Positions 1-9,428 of a stretch of DNA of 64,000 nt are shown here, one piece after another. The position numbers were made by a program, and so were the translations under genes. Numbering within the stretch: position 1 is the stretch's first letter; each line of letters begins with the position of its first letter. The notes beneath the pieces are model-generated. The model saw only the letters and a program-made list of their open reading frames with translations, was not told where the DNA came from and did not search any database. This DNA comes from F23-D06 sp947165685 (GTDB lineage Bacteria; Bacteroidota; Bacteroidia; Bacteroidales; WCHB1-69), in assembly GCA_947165685.1 (NCBI GenBank), contig CAMVBK010000009.1, positions 14,443 to 78,442 of the forward strand, written 5' to 3'.

Positions 1-3000
1 GTAGTCGATCGTGAAGTCGTCAACAATCAGGGAAGTGCTGGTGCCTTGGGTCTCCAAGATGGCAATGTACTGGTTGCTGCCGGTGTAGTTCTCCAAGGTG
101 AAGATGATGTTCTCCCAGGTATTGGGGGCGCTCAGGCGGAGCGTGTCATAGAACTCGTAGGTGGTGATGTCGTTCGGGTCGCTCATCGTGCCGATCTCGA
201 ACCAGCCCTGGCCGAGGCCGCTGTAGGCCCAGAAGTCGAGCATCAGCGTGTTCAGCGGGATGGAGGCGTCGATCTGCGGGGTGACGGCGATGGTGGAGCA
301 GGAGGGGGTGTAGTGGAAGTCGAGGGAGTAGGAGCCGCTGTGGGTGGCGCTGCCGTAGCAACGCACGACATGGGCGGGATCGGTGGTCAGACGGTTCCAG
401 CAGGTGACGAAGTTGGTGCCATCGACGGAAATCACGTCGTCGAAGTTGTTGAAGTAGGGAAGCTCGGTGAGCGGGCCGCACTGGGTGCGGAAACTGACGG
501 TGACGGAAGCCTGGGAGTCCTCGCCGTCGTCGCAGTGCGACACCACATACATGTCGTACTTGGTGTCGGTGCTCAGACCGTAGAGGTCGGCTTCGGGCGT
601 GCCGGTGACGGAGACCTCAGTGTAGTCCTCGTTGCTGCCGTTCACGCGGTAGAACAGCGACCAGCTGGTGGAGGAACCGTTCTCGGTCCACGACACGGAC
701 AGCGACTCGCTGGTGGAGCCGGTCAGCACTAAGTTAGTGGGACGGCCGCAAGTGTAGCCGATGATGGAGATGTTGTCGATAGCGGCAGGCGGTTGCGTGC
801 CCACGGAACCGTCGTTCCTCCACCAGAAAACCAACTTCTTGGAGGTGCCGACCACATTGTTGAGGATGGCATCTTTGTGCTGCCAATTGGACTGCAGGTT
901 AAGTTTTCCGCATACATCAGTGCCCGAAGGAGCTCCGGTGGAGGGCATGTTGACAGAAGCGTCGCACAGGTAAGCATAAAGATAGTCATAGTTGCCCTCT
1001 CCCTGCCCTTTCCAGTCGAACTCTAAATGGTATTCGGCGGGCGTGTTGGGGAACTCGATGTTCAGCACCGCGTAGGTGTTGGAGGTGGAGGAGATGGTGT
1101 AGGCGTTGCTTACGCCGTTGTCGTTGGAGACGTACAGCGAGTGGATGGTGCCGCCTTGTCCGTCATCGACGCCCGTGGCGGAGCCGATGCGCCATTGGTT
1201 GGTGCCGTTATGGACGAACTCGAAGTCGGTGAGGATGGTGGCCGCGTCGCCTTCGAAATCCTGGATGTAGGGCAGGGCGATGGGCAGTGCCGGGGTGGTG
1301 AACGTGCGGGTGGCCGCCGCGCTCTCGGTGTTGTCGGTGCAGGAAGCCGTTACCATCACCGTGTAGGAGGTGCCGGGATCCAGCGTCGGCAGGGAGTAGG
1401 TGGTGTCGTAGGCCACGTCGTAGGTGGTGTCGTGGGTGAGCTGGTTCACGATGGCGACATTGTAGAAATCAGCAGGAAGACCGGTGGCGGCAGGATGCCA
1501 AACCACTTCGGCCGAGGTGGCGTGCAGGTCGTTAACCTGCAGGTTGGCCGGCTGGATACAGGTCGGGGCATTGGTCATGTTGATGACAACGTTGGCCAGG
1601 CTGCCGCCCGGGTTCACCGTGACGGTGACAGAACCCCAGCCCTCCTCGCCGTTCACGAGGGTACCGTTCATATAGACACTGGCCACGCGCCATCCTTCGT
1701 CAGGGGTGATGGTGAAGGTCACGTTGTCGGAGCTGAGACAGGGAACGGTGGTGCTTTCCGGGCTCACCGTGCCGTGCACCTGGCCGTCGGAGGAGGCCGC
1801 CACCGTGGCGTTGATCACCGCCTGCGGATAGACGGTAATGGTGACGCTGTGCGTGCCCGTGGAGCCGTCGCTCATCGTGCCGGTCATCGTGTAGGTGGTC
1901 GTCGTGGTCGGCGACACGGTGATGGTCTCGGAAGTCAGATTGCCGGGCGTCCAAAGGTAACTGTCATAGCCCATGCCGGTGAGCACAACACTCTCGCCGT
2001 TGCAGATTTCCGAGGCGGAGGCGCTTATGCCGGCCATGAAGGAGAGGATCGGATAGCCGTTGTTGACGTTGTTTTCATCAACCTTGAAAGCATCGCCCAA
2101 AAGGGTGATCATGCTGTCGGACTGCATGATGGCCTGCGACACCGAGGTGCCGTCGCCACCGTTATGCGAGCCGGAGAATGTGCAGTAAGAGTAACAGTTG
2201 TTGCGCGAACCCTGGTAGGCCGTGATGGCGCCGGACTCGGCATTGTAGTTGGTGATGGTGCCTGCAAAATAGCAGTTCGTGAAGTTGTCCCCGGTGCTGT
2301 TACCTCCCAGGCCGCCTGCGTAGAAGCCGCTGACGGTGCCGGTGGCGCCGCAGTTCTGGATATGGGTGCCGCCGGAAGAGTTCGGGTAGTTGGCGCCCAC
2401 GATGCAGCCGATGTTGTTGTGGCTTGCCGACGGGCCGGTACCCGAAGGCGTACCCACCACGTTGGCGTTGACTACCAAGCAATAACGGATGTAGATGGCA
2501 CCGCCGCTGCGGGTCATGCCCGCGATGCAGCCCATCATGCCGCACGATTTCACCGTGGGATTATACATCACCAAGGAGTCAATCGTACACGGGTTCTGGA
2601 TACAGCCGAAAAGACCCGCATGGAAATAGTTGGTCTTGTCGCAGTAGAGGTTGTGGATGGCGTGGCCATGGCCGTTGAACGCGCCTCGGAAACTGTTTCC
2701 GGACGAAGCCTCCTCGCTCGTGGGGGTCGCTGCCCCGCCGATGGGCGTCCAGTTGTTGGTGTTGACCCCGTTGGCGTTCAACCAGATGTCGGCCGTCAGG
2801 TTCAGCGTCGCCCCCTGGAAGGAGGTGCCGCTGTTCACCAACTGTGCCACACCGGCAAGCTGCTCAGGAGTGGAAATGTCGAATGACGTCTGGGTGGCAT
2901 CGTACCACGAAATGTCCGCGGTGCCGTCCCAGACCGTCTGCGCCTGCGCCTTCGGAGGGAATCCGAAGAGTGTCATCAGGCTAATCACGAAAAAAAGGTA

Positions 3001-3012
3001 AACCTTTTTCAT
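1..3012 (-). CDS. Large secreted multidomain surface protein (C-terminus outside the window)
   Basis: The frame is open from an ATG at 3012 to the window edge, giving 1004 residues with no stop; the C-terminus is missing. Residues 1-25 are a signal peptide (MKKVYLFFVISLMTLFG..., ending AQA). Residues ~35-320 hold GLUG-like repeats with paired Cys and Gly-rich turns. A PKD/Ig-like segment (~335-385) and a second beta domain (~390-480) follow. Then comes Fn3 (~483-571), a choice-of-anchor-J/MAM-like jelly roll (~572-750), a second Fn3 (~752-845) and a second jelly roll (~846-1004). This layout is typical of Bacteroidota cell-surface proteins exported by T9SS, but the sorting domain would lie beyond the window. 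It has its own promoter. Its ligand is unknown; an adhesin or glycan-binding role is inference. The antisense frames here are also open for long stretches but lack any family motif. Confidence 0.85.
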   Translation of the reverse strand, partial: MKKVYLFFVISLMTLFGFPPKAQAQTVWDGTADISWYDATQTSFDISTPEQLAGVAQLVNSGTSFQGATLNLTADIWLNANGVNTNNWTPIGGAATPTSEEASSGNSFRGAFNGHGHAIHNLYCDKTNYFHAGLFGCIQNPCTIDSLVMYNPTVKSCGMMGCIAGMTRSGGAIYIRYCLVVNANVVGTPSGTGPSASHNNIGCIVGANYPNSSGGTHIQNCGATGTVSGFYAGGLGGNSTGDNFTNCYFAGTITNYNAESGAITAYQGSRNNCYSYCTFSGSHNGGDGTSVSQAIMQSDSMITLLGDAFKVDENNVNNGYPILSFMAGISASASEICNGESVVLTGMGYDSYLWTPGNLTSETITVSPTTTTTYTMTGTMSDGSTGTHSVTITVYPQAVINATVAASSDGQVHGTVSPESTTVPCLSSDNVTFTITPDEGWRVASVYMNGTLVNGEEGWGSVTVTVNPGGSLANVVINMTNAPTCIQPANLQVNDLHATSAEVVWHPAATGLPADFYNVAIVNQLTHDTTYDVAYDTTYSLPTLDPGTSYTVMVTASCTDNTESAAATRTFTTPALPIALPYIQDFEGDAATILTDFEFVHNGTNQWRIGSATGVDDGQGGTIHSLYVSNDNGVSNAYTISSTSNTYAVLNIEFPNTPAEYHLEFDWKGQGEGNYDYLYAYLCDASVNMPSTGAPSGTDVCGKLNLQSNWQHKDAILNNVVGTSKKLVFWWRNDGSVGTQPPAAIDNISIIGYTCGRPTNLVLTGSTSESLSVSWTENGSSTSWSLFYRVNGSNEDYTEVSVTGTPEADLYGLSTDTKYDMYVVSHCDDGEDSQASVTVSFRTQCGPLTELPYFNNFDDVISVDGTNFVTCWNRLTTDPAHVVRCYGSATHSGSYSLDFHYTPSCSTIAVTPQIDASIPLNTLMLDFWAYSGLGQGWFEIGTMSDPNDITTYEFYDTLRLSAPNTWENIIFTLENYTGSNQYIAILETQGTSTSLIVDDFTIDY

Positions 3013-3129
3013 AATACTGGATTTTGATGAATAATAGTGATATAAATAACTTGTTTAATTTCAATGTTTTAAACATTTCCCCTCAGCCCATTTTCCAATC
3101 AAATCCAACGCTCGATCCAAAAACAGCCG

Positions 3130-3160
3130 CAAAGGTACAAATTATTTTATTATTCACAAA
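3130..3160 (-). promoter_or_regulatory. Bacteroidota-type promoter for the large surface protein
   Basis: On the minus strand TTTG (3157-3160) is followed after 19 nt by TACCTTTG (3130-3137), matching the -33/-7 consensus of the Bacteroidota primary sigma factor. It leaves a leader of roughly 110 nt before the ATG at 3012. Confidence 0.75.
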
Positions 3161-3198
3161 CAGATGTTGATGTTTTTTTTCGTCCTGTGCCGTAAGCC

Positions 3199-5679
3199 TC
3201 AGAACTCCACCATCAACTTCACGTTGATCAGCCGTCCCGTCAGGTAGGTAGGCACGGGACGCTGGTTGTTGTAAATGTCGGTAACCCACATGTACGACGA
3301 CACGTTGTAGGTGCCCAACAGGTTGAAGACCTCCACATATACGCCGGCGTTCTTGATGCTGCGCACGAAGGCGGACTTGTGCTTCATGCGGTCGCGGCTT
3401 TGCTCCAGAATCATGAACGAGAGGCCAAGATCGACACGGCGGTACCACGAGGAGCGGAACACGCGCATGGCAGGCTCCGCTTTCGGCGGGCCGTAGGGCA
3501 ATCCGCTGGCGAACACGAAGTTCAGGTGTACGCGGAACTGCGGGAAGCTCGGGATGTGGTCTTGGAAGAAGAGGTTGAACTGCACCCGCTGGTCGGTGGG
3601 ACGCGGAATGTAGCCGACTTCCACGGTGTTGCCGTTCGCGTCGGTGCGGTAGTCGCCGATGACATCCTCCATGGTCTTCATCAACGATACGGCAAACCAC
3701 GACTCCAGCCCGCGCACGAATTCGCCGCTGATGCGCAGGTCTATGCCCGTGGCGTACCCTTTGGCGTTGTTCTTGCCGCTGTAGATGATCTGCACGTTGT
3801 TGACGTTGTAGGTGATCAGGCGGTCAAGGTATTTGTAGTAGGCCTCCGCCGTGAACTTGAACGGGCGTCGCCACAGCTTGAAGCGGTACTCGCTTCCGGC
3901 CACCACTTGCGCCGACCGCTGCGACCGGATGTTGGGGTTAAGCGACCCGTCAGGGTAGCGCATCTCGCGGTAGAACGCCGGCTGGTAGTAGAGGCCGGTG
4001 CGGAGGCTGAACTGCCAGTCGTGCTTCCAGCGCGGCTTGTAGGTGAAGGCTATTCGCGGCGACACGGTGAACTCCTTCGGGTTGTAGGTCCAGAAATGGT
4101 AGCGCAGGCCGCCGGTGAGGGTGAATCGGTTCGCACTGTCGCCGTCAATCTTCCAGGTGTCTTGTACATAGCCTGTTAACCGCCAAGTGTTAAGCGTGTT
4201 GAAGGAGACGAGATAGTTGTCGTCCCCGAAGTAGAGCTCGCGGGCGGGGTCGTCGGGCATGACAATCTCGCCGGGCGCGGTGGGGATGTAGGGCAGCGTG
4301 TAGCCGGAGGAGTCGAGCATCGTCCACTCCCGGATGTTGTCGCGGATATATTCGTTCTGGGCCTTCACGCCCCATTCCAGTTTGTTGGAGAACGGGAGCC
4401 GGTGCGCACCCTGCAGGTCAGCGGCCGACACCACGGAAGTCAGGTGGTTGCGGGCGTGCTCCAAGTAGCTGCCGTAGCCCAGCTGGTCGCCCATTTCCAC
4501 CTCGCCGTCGCCCCCGAGACGGATCTCGTTGAGCCAGTACTGCGCCAGAATGTCGTAGGTTTCGCTCTCTTTGGCGTAAAAAGAGGAGAGAATGAGCCGG
4601 TACTGGTTGCGCTCGTCGGGGTGGTAGTGGAAGGTGAGGCCGCCGAGGTAGTTCTGGTAGCGGTCCACCTCCTGGCCCTCGTAGAAGGCGCGCAGCATCT
4701 GGGCCTCGCCCACGCTGCCGTAGCGCGTGCTCACGCTGTCGGGCTGGAAGAGGTAGTAATTGTAGGATGCGTTTCCTAAAAGGCTGATGGACAGTTTTTT
4801 CGTGACATCCCATTTCAGCAGGAACTGCGTATCGAAGAAACGGGGTTTGTAGTTGCCGGCGGTCTCTAAGGACTTGAGCAGGTAGGCGTTCGACTTGAAG
4901 CGGAGGCCCACGAGGAAGGAGAAGTTGCCGGTTTTGCCCTCGGCGTGGGCGGTGGCGCCGAGCAGACTGGCCGACACCGAGCCGCCGTACTGCACCGGGT
5001 CCTTATAGACCACGTCGAGCACGGAGGAGGTCTTGTCGCCGTATTTCGCGTCGAAGCCGCCGGCTGAGAAGGTGACGTTGCCGGTGAGGTCGCTGTTGAT
5101 GAAGCTCATGCCCTCCTGTTGGGCGCTACGCACGAGGAACGGGCGGTAAATCTGGATGCCGTTCACGAAGACTAAGTTCTCGTCGAAGTTGCCGCCGCGA
5201 ACGTTGTACTGCGAGCTGAGTTCGTTGTTGGAGGTGGTGCCGGGCAGCATTTTGATGAGCGACTCCATGCCGCCGGTGGGGGAGGGGAGTTGGAAAGTGA
5301 GTTTGGGGTTCACCTGCACGTAGCCAGTCGTTGTGGCCCCGTGGATGTTCACCGTCTCCAACCGTTCGCCCGTGGTGCGCAGCTGTAGGTCCAGCGTGTG
5401 GGTCTCCTTCGCCTTCAAGGTCAGCGACACCAATGTGTCGCGGTGGCTCAGGTGCTGGACGAAGATGCGGATTTCACGGCCGGCGGGCACGGAGAGGCTG
5501 TATTGGCCGTGTTCGTTGCTGATGGTCTGCAGGTCGTGGTCGATGACGCGGAACACGGCGTTCTCGATGGGATCGCCAAACTCGTCGGACACAACCCCTT
5601 TTACCACAGCGTTTTGCGCAAGGCAGAAAGTCGTGGCGAACAGAAAAGCCATGATGGTCAGGATGCGATGCTTCATCAT
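3199..5679 (-). CDS. TonB-dependent outer-membrane receptor with N-terminal carboxypeptidase-regulatory-like domain
   Basis: 826 residues. A signal peptide (1-21, ending CLA/Q) is followed by a carboxypeptidase-regulatory-like beta-sandwich (~24-105, starting VVKGVVSDEFGDPIENAVF). The plug domain (~110-230) contains YNVRGGNFDENLVFVNG, a typical plug motif, and is followed by a 22-strand-type barrel ending in the aromatic KLMVEF. It would take up a ligand across the outer membrane using TonB/ExbBD energy. It is shorter than SusC proteins, lacks the SusC signature, and has no SusD neighbour, so the substrate cannot be named. Two adjacent ATGs (5677-5679, 5674-5676) are possible starts. No clear TAnnTTTG element precedes it; the rpmB terminator lies ~50 bp upstream, so read-through transcription is possible. 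Confidence 0.9.
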   Translation of the reverse strand: MMKHRILTIMAFLFATTFCLAQNAVVKGVVSDEFGDPIENAVFRVIDHDLQTISNEHGQYSLSVPAGREIRIFVQHLSHRDTLVSLTLKAKETHTLDLQLRTTGERLETVNIHGATTTGYVQVNPKLTFQLPSPTGGMESLIKMLPGTTSNNELSSQYNVRGGNFDENLVFVNGIQIYRPFLVRSAQQEGMSFINSDLTGNVTFSAGGFDAKYGDKTSSVLDVVYKDPVQYGGSVSASLLGATAHAEGKTGNFSFLVGLRFKSNAYLLKSLETAGNYKPRFFDTQFLLKWDVTKKLSISLLGNASYNYYLFQPDSVSTRYGSVGEAQMLRAFYEGQEVDRYQNYLGGLTFHYHPDERNQYRLILSSFYAKESETYDILAQYWLNEIRLGGDGEVEMGDQLGYGSYLEHARNHLTSVVSAADLQGAHRLPFSNKLEWGVKAQNEYIRDNIREWTMLDSSGYTLPYIPTAPGEIVMPDDPARELYFGDDNYLVSFNTLNTWRLTGYVQDTWKIDGDSANRFTLTGGLRYHFWTYNPKEFTVSPRIAFTYKPRWKHDWQFSLRTGLYYQPAFYREMRYPDGSLNPNIRSQRSAQVVAGSEYRFKLWRRPFKFTAEAYYKYLDRLITYNVNNVQIIYSGKNNAKGYATGIDLRISGEFVRGLESWFAVSLMKTMEDVIGDYRTDANGNTVEVGYIPRPTDQRVQFNLFFQDHIPSFPQFRVHLNFVFASGLPYGPPKAEPAMRVFRSSWYRRVDLGLSFMILEQSRDRMKHKSAFVRSIKNAGVYVEVFNLLGTYNVSSYMWVTDIYNNQRPVPTYLTGRLINVKLMVEF

Positions 5680-5731
5680 CAGAAAACGAACGACGTATTA
5701 CGTTTTTTTCTCCTTTTTATTGTGTTTCGGC

Positions 5732-5760
5732 AAAAAAAAACTGCTGTCCGGAAACAGCAG
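5732..5760 (-). terminator. Rho-independent terminator of rpmB
   Basis: On the minus strand a perfect 7-bp stem (CTGCTGT/ACAGCAG) with a short loop is followed directly by nine T. It sits 28 bp after the rpmB stop codon. Confidence 0.85.
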
Positions 5761-5788
5761 TCCTTTTTTCTCTCGCGATGGAAACGGA

Positions 5789-6022
5789 TTATAAGATGCC
5801 ATTGTCACTGGCCTCGATCAGGCATTGGTAGATGCCCTTCTTGTTGATGTTGCGCATGCCGTGCGCCGACACCTTGAGGTAAATCCACTCGTCCAGCTCC
5901 GGCACATAGAACTTCTTGGTGTGCAGGTTGGGTCTGAATTTCCGTTTCGTTTTGATATTGGAGTGGGAGACATTGTTGCCCACAATCGCTTTCTTTCCGG
6001 TAATTTCACAAACTCTTGACAT
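5789..6022 (-). CDS. rpmB: 50S ribosomal protein L28
   Basis: 77 residues beginning MSRVCEITGKKAIVGNNVSH, the L28 signature, with the basic KRKFRPNLHTKKF segment. The usual size for the family is 70-80 residues. The start at 6022 is chosen because the frame upstream (to 6100) runs through the promoter and lacks L28 similarity. L28 binds 23S rRNA in the large subunit. In many Bacteroidota rpmB is followed by rpmG, a DUF4295 gene and ftsY; here it stands alone between its own promoter and terminator. Confidence 0.97.
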   Translation of the reverse strand: MSRVCEITGKKAIVGNNVSHSNIKTKRKFRPNLHTKKFYVPELDEWIYLKVSAHGMRNINKKGIYQCLIEASDNGIL

Positions 6023-6070
6023 AGTTATCTTCTTTATTTTATTATATTTCGGTTTTGATTTTTCGAGCGG

Positions 6071-6101
6071 CAAAAATACACTTTTTTTTGATACGCGCAA
6101 C
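6071..6101 (-). promoter_or_regulatory. Promoter of rpmB
   Basis: On the minus strand GTTG (6098-6101), a 19-nt spacer and TATTTTTG (6071-6078). The ATG at 6022 is ~45 nt downstream. Confidence 0.8.
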
Positions 6102-6122
6102 TGCCTAACACAAAAATATTTT

Positions 6123-6179
6123 CACCTAACCTATTAACCCATTACCCCATTAACCTATTCACCCATTCACCCATTCACC
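6123..6179 (-). repeat. Short tandem array directly 3' of glmS
   Basis: Read in the glmS direction the array starts within 3 nt of the stop codon and consists of about seven 8-nt units of the type GGTGAATG, drifting to GGTTAATG and GGTTAATA. It is one of a family of stop-anchored arrays in this window. Confidence 0.8.
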
Positions 6180-6181
6180 GA

Positions 6182-8032
6182 CTATTCCACCGACACGGAC
6201 TTTGCCAGATTCCTCGGCTTGTCCACGTCGCAGTCGCGGATGACGGCCACGTGGTAGGCGAGCAGCTGCAGCGGCACGGAAGCCACCAACGGTGTGAGCA
6301 GCTCTTCGGTTCTGGGAATTTCGATGCAGAACTTCGACATGTTCTTCACGGCGGTGTCGCCTTCGGTGACCACGGAGATGATGGTGCCCTTGCGGGCGAT
6401 AATCTCTTGGATGTTACTCACCACCTTGTCGTAGGTTTTCTGTTCGGTGGCGATGACAATGACAGGCATATTGGTGTCTATCAAGGCGATGGGACCGTGT
6501 TTGATTTCGGCGGCGGGGTATCCTTCGGCGTGGATGTAGGAGATTTCCTTGAGTTTGAGGGCCCCTTCCAGCGCCACGGGGAAGTTGACGCCGCGCCCGA
6601 GGAACATGGCGTTGGGCTTGGTGGCCACGTACTGCGCGATGCGCTGGATGTGCTGTTCCTGTTCGAGCACCAGGCGGATTTTGTCGGGGATGGACTCCAG
6701 GTCGTTGATTAGCTGGTGATACATCGACTTCGGGATGGTGCCTTTTTTCTCGGCGAGGCTCAGGGCCATGAGGGCGAGTACGGTCACCTGCGCGGTGAAC
6801 GCCTTGGTGGAGGCCACGCCGATTTCAGGCCCCGCGTGCGTGTAGGAACCGGCCATGGTTTCCCGTGCCAGGGTTGAGCCCACCACGTTGCAGATGCCGA
6901 TGACCGTGGCGCCGTGCCGCTTGCCGATCTCCACGGCGGCCAGCGTGTCGGCGGTCTCCCCCGACTGCGAGATGGCGATCAGCACGTCGTCTTCGCGGAT
7001 GATGGGGTCGCGGTAGCGGAACTCGGAGGCGTACTCCACTTCAACGGGGATGCGCACCAACGTCTCGAACAGATGCTCCGCCACGAGTCCGGCGTGCCAG
7101 GAAGTGCCGCATGCCACGATGATGAACCGTCTGGCATTCAGCATCTTCTGCTCGTATTCGATGATGCCGCCCAAGGAAACCACATCCTTCTTCAGGTTGA
7201 TACGGCCGCGCATACTGTCGGTCACTGCCTTGGGCTGCTCGTAGATCTCCTTGAGCATGTAGGTGTCGAAGCCGCCCTTCTCCAACTGCTCCAAACTGAG
7301 CTCCAATTTTTGGAATTCGGGGCGTTTGAGCAGGTGCTTCTCATCGTTTATATTTCTGATTTTCAGAGGTTCGCCGCGTTTGATGACCCCTACGTCGCCG
7401 TCTTCGAGATAGACGACATCCTGGGTGTATTCCACGATGGGCGCCCCGTCGGAGCCCACGAAGTAGTTGCCGCCTGCGCGTCCGATGAGCAGCGGGCTGC
7501 CCTTTTTGGCGACGATGAGCCGGTCGGGGTCATCGACCGACAGGATGGCCAAGGCGTAGGTGCCCTCCACCATACTCAGGGCGAGCATGACGGCCTCGGG
7601 TAGCGCGAGCCCCTCTTTCTGCTGCACGCTTTTGATGAGATGCACAAGCACCTCGGTGTCGGTTTCGCTTCGGAAGACGAACCCCTCCTGCAGCAGTTGT
7701 TTCTTGAGACTGAGGTAGTTCTCGATGATGCCGTTGTGGATCAGCGCCATGGAGCCGTCGTCGGCGATGTGCGGGTGGGCGTTCTCTTCGCTCGGCTCGC
7801 CGTGTGTGGCCCAGCGTGTGTGCGCGATGCCGGCCGTGCCGTGCGTGTCTTTCCCGGCGCAGTACTGGTCCAGCTCGTCCACACGCCCCTTCTTTTTATA
7901 CATTATTATATTATGGTCTTGCATTAAGGCCACGCCCGCACTGTCATACCCCCGGTATTCCAGTTTTCGAAGGCCGTTGATGAGGACGCTGTAGGCTGCG
8001 TCCGTGCCGATGTATGCTACGATTCCGCACAT
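6182..8032 (-). CDS. glmS: Glutamine--fructose-6-phosphate aminotransferase (isomerizing)
   Basis: 616 residues starting MCGIVAYIG, so the catalytic Cys1 of the class II glutaminase domain follows the initiator Met. The glutaminase domain (~1-230) contains the YRGYDSAGVAL and HTRWATHGEPSEENAHPH motifs. Two SIS sugar isomerase domains follow (~285-425 and ~455-610; CGTSWHAG, SQSGETADTL, ASTKAFTAQ). The C-terminus PRNLAKSVSVE is the conserved end of GlmS. It makes glucosamine-6-phosphate from fructose-6-phosphate and glutamine, the first step toward UDP-GlcNAc for peptidoglycan and LPS. It lies 73 bp after the DUF4270 gene on the same strand and probably belongs to that transcription unit. No glmS ribozyme-like leader was seen. 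Confidence 0.98.
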   Translation of the reverse strand: MCGIVAYIGTDAAYSVLINGLRKLEYRGYDSAGVALMQDHNIIMYKKKGRVDELDQYCAGKDTHGTAGIAHTRWATHGEPSEENAHPHIADDGSMALIHNGIIENYLSLKKQLLQEGFVFRSETDTEVLVHLIKSVQQKEGLALPEAVMLALSMVEGTYALAILSVDDPDRLIVAKKGSPLLIGRAGGNYFVGSDGAPIVEYTQDVVYLEDGDVGVIKRGEPLKIRNINDEKHLLKRPEFQKLELSLEQLEKGGFDTYMLKEIYEQPKAVTDSMRGRINLKKDVVSLGGIIEYEQKMLNARRFIIVACGTSWHAGLVAEHLFETLVRIPVEVEYASEFRYRDPIIREDDVLIAISQSGETADTLAAVEIGKRHGATVIGICNVVGSTLARETMAGSYTHAGPEIGVASTKAFTAQVTVLALMALSLAEKKGTIPKSMYHQLINDLESIPDKIRLVLEQEQHIQRIAQYVATKPNAMFLGRGVNFPVALEGALKLKEISYIHAEGYPAAEIKHGPIALIDTNMPVIVIATEQKTYDKVVSNIQEIIARKGTIISVVTEGDTAVKNMSKFCIEIPRTEELLTPLVASVPLQLLAYHVAVIRDCDVDKPRNLAKSVSVE

Positions 8033-8042
8033 GTCAAGTGGG

Positions 8043-8105
8043 GTTCAAAGTTCAAAGTTCAAAGTTCAAACTCTAAGCTCTAAGCTCTAAATTCTAAGCT
8101 CTATA
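8043..8105 (-). repeat. Heptamer array between the DUF4270 gene and glmS
   Basis: On the minus strand the array starts right after the DUF4270 stop codon (8106-8108). It runs as nine in-register 7-nt units: TAGAGCT, TAGAATT, TAGAGCT twice, TAGAGTT, then TGAACTT-type units, ending ~10 nt before the glmS ATG. Confidence 0.85.
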
Positions 8106-9419
8106 TTAATACGTGGAATAGGCGATTTCGAGGCGGAGGCGGGTGGGGGAGTCGAGGTGGGTGCCGTCGAGGACGAGACGGTGGGGCCGCACGCCGGAAC
8201 CGCGCACAATGAGGTTGATGGAGTTGCTCCAGTCGCCCTGCTGGAGAATCAGTTGCTGCACCCATTTGGTGACGCGGAACCGATATTCGTGCTTCGAGGC
8301 GTCGTAGGTGCCACCGTAGTAGGCGACCGAGGTGTAGTAGTCGTCGTCGGGTATGAAGCGGATGGCGCTGTCAGATTTGCCGATGCCCTGCAGGGTGAGT
8401 GCGGTGGGATGGGTGAGATAGGGGTTGCTGGGTTCCATGTCGGTGACGACCAGTTCGGCACGATGGATGACCACCCGTTTGTCGAGGTGGTCGAAGGCGT
8501 GCTCCAGATTCGGGAAGGTGATGTGGGTCTTAACGCCGCCACCGCCTTGCACGTAAAGCACCTCCTGTCCGATGGCGTGCTGGTTCTGAAGCACCTCCTC
8601 CACAAAGTCGCTGCTTTGCGATGTCTCATAATTGTGACTGATGTGGGTGAAGCGGACGCACTTGTCCGAGCAGGGGAACGTGTAGCGCTTGTTCTGCTCG
8701 TTGGCATTATGGTAATACAGGGTGATGCCGGTCAGGGCGCTGGTCATGTTGGAGGTGAGCATGTAGCCTCGGTTGCCAGTGTGCGACACGGCGGTGATGT
8801 ACAGCCCGGGCAGGTACCCCGAGAAGTCGTTGTTGAGTTCAGCCTGGTGGTTGAGCAGTTCCTGGCCGAACTGTGGCGACAGGCGGATGCGCATGTGCGC
8901 GTTATAGACACCGGTATCGACCACCATGGAGGTGTTGGGCCTCAAGGTGTAGCCGTTGAGATTTTGGTTGATCGGGGTCGGGTCGTGTTCCATCGTGGCG
9001 TCCTGGTGGTAGGTGGTCTCCGAGTCGAGGCTTTCGGTGAGCCGGTGCACGCGGATGCCCACGGTGGAGTTGGTGTCGCCGTAATAGCCGGAGATCTGCA
9101 GGGTGAGCACCACGGAGTCGATGGAGGGGGCTTCGCCGAAGTTGACGGCATCGCCGGCCAAGGCGAATTCCGCGTAGATACCCGCCTCACTATCCCCGAA
9201 CACGGGGTCGCTGAGATGGCCCAGGATGTTGGCCGACAGGTTGGTGGTGCTGATGGTATCCTCCAGTTCAGAGTACGCCTGCAAGGTGACGGTGTCCGTG
9301 AAGGTGGTGCCCACCAGGTTGTCGATCAGGTCGAGGCCGATGTCGGAACTTTCCCTTTTGCAGCCCGGCATGAGAAGGCACGCTAAAAGCGCAAGGGTGC
9401 AGAGAAGAAGCTTTTTCAT
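8106..9419 (-). CDS. DUF4270 family lipoprotein
   Basis: 437 residues. The N-terminus MKKLLLCTLALLACLLMPGCKRE has a lipobox (MPGC), so it is a lipoprotein. The segment SSDIGLDLIDNL followed by TFTDTVTLQAY and LLGHLSDPVFG-like residues (here ILGHLSDPVFG) is characteristic of DUF4270. The rest is rich in beta strands. The gene lies 9 bp after the GT5 gene and upstream of glmS, an arrangement common in Bacteroidales. The biochemical role of the family is not established; an envelope function is inferred from the lipobox. Confidence 0.88.
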   Translation of the reverse strand: MKKLLLCTLALLACLLMPGCKRESSDIGLDLIDNLVGTTFTDTVTLQAYSELEDTISTTNLSANILGHLSDPVFGDSEAGIYAEFALAGDAVNFGEAPSIDSVVLTLQISGYYGDTNSTVGIRVHRLTESLDSETTYHQDATMEHDPTPINQNLNGYTLRPNTSMVVDTGVYNAHMRIRLSPQFGQELLNHQAELNNDFSGYLPGLYITAVSHTGNRGYMLTSNMTSALTGITLYYHNANEQNKRYTFPCSDKCVRFTHISHNYETSQSSDFVEEVLQNQHAIGQEVLYVQGGGGVKTHITFPNLEHAFDHLDKRVVIHRAELVVTDMEPSNPYLTHPTALTLQGIGKSDSAIRFIPDDDYYTSVAYYGGTYDASKHEYRFRVTKWVQQLILQQGDWSNSINLIVRGSGVRPHRLVLDGTHLDSPTRLRLEIAYSTY

Positions 9420-9428
9420 GGAATCCTC

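Noticed and set aside
1027..2886. A 619-codon open frame on the plus strand
   Set aside because: It is antisense to the secreted surface protein, has no family motif, and its Val/Gly/His-rich composition is the mirror of the real gene's codon bias.
7950..8045. glmS ribozyme or riboswitch in the glmS leader
   Set aside because: The leader is a heptamer array directly after DUF4270; no ribozyme core was recognisable.
8157..9386. A 409-codon open frame on the plus strand
   Set aside because: Antisense shadow of the DUF4270 lipoprotein gene, which has a lipobox and family motifs.
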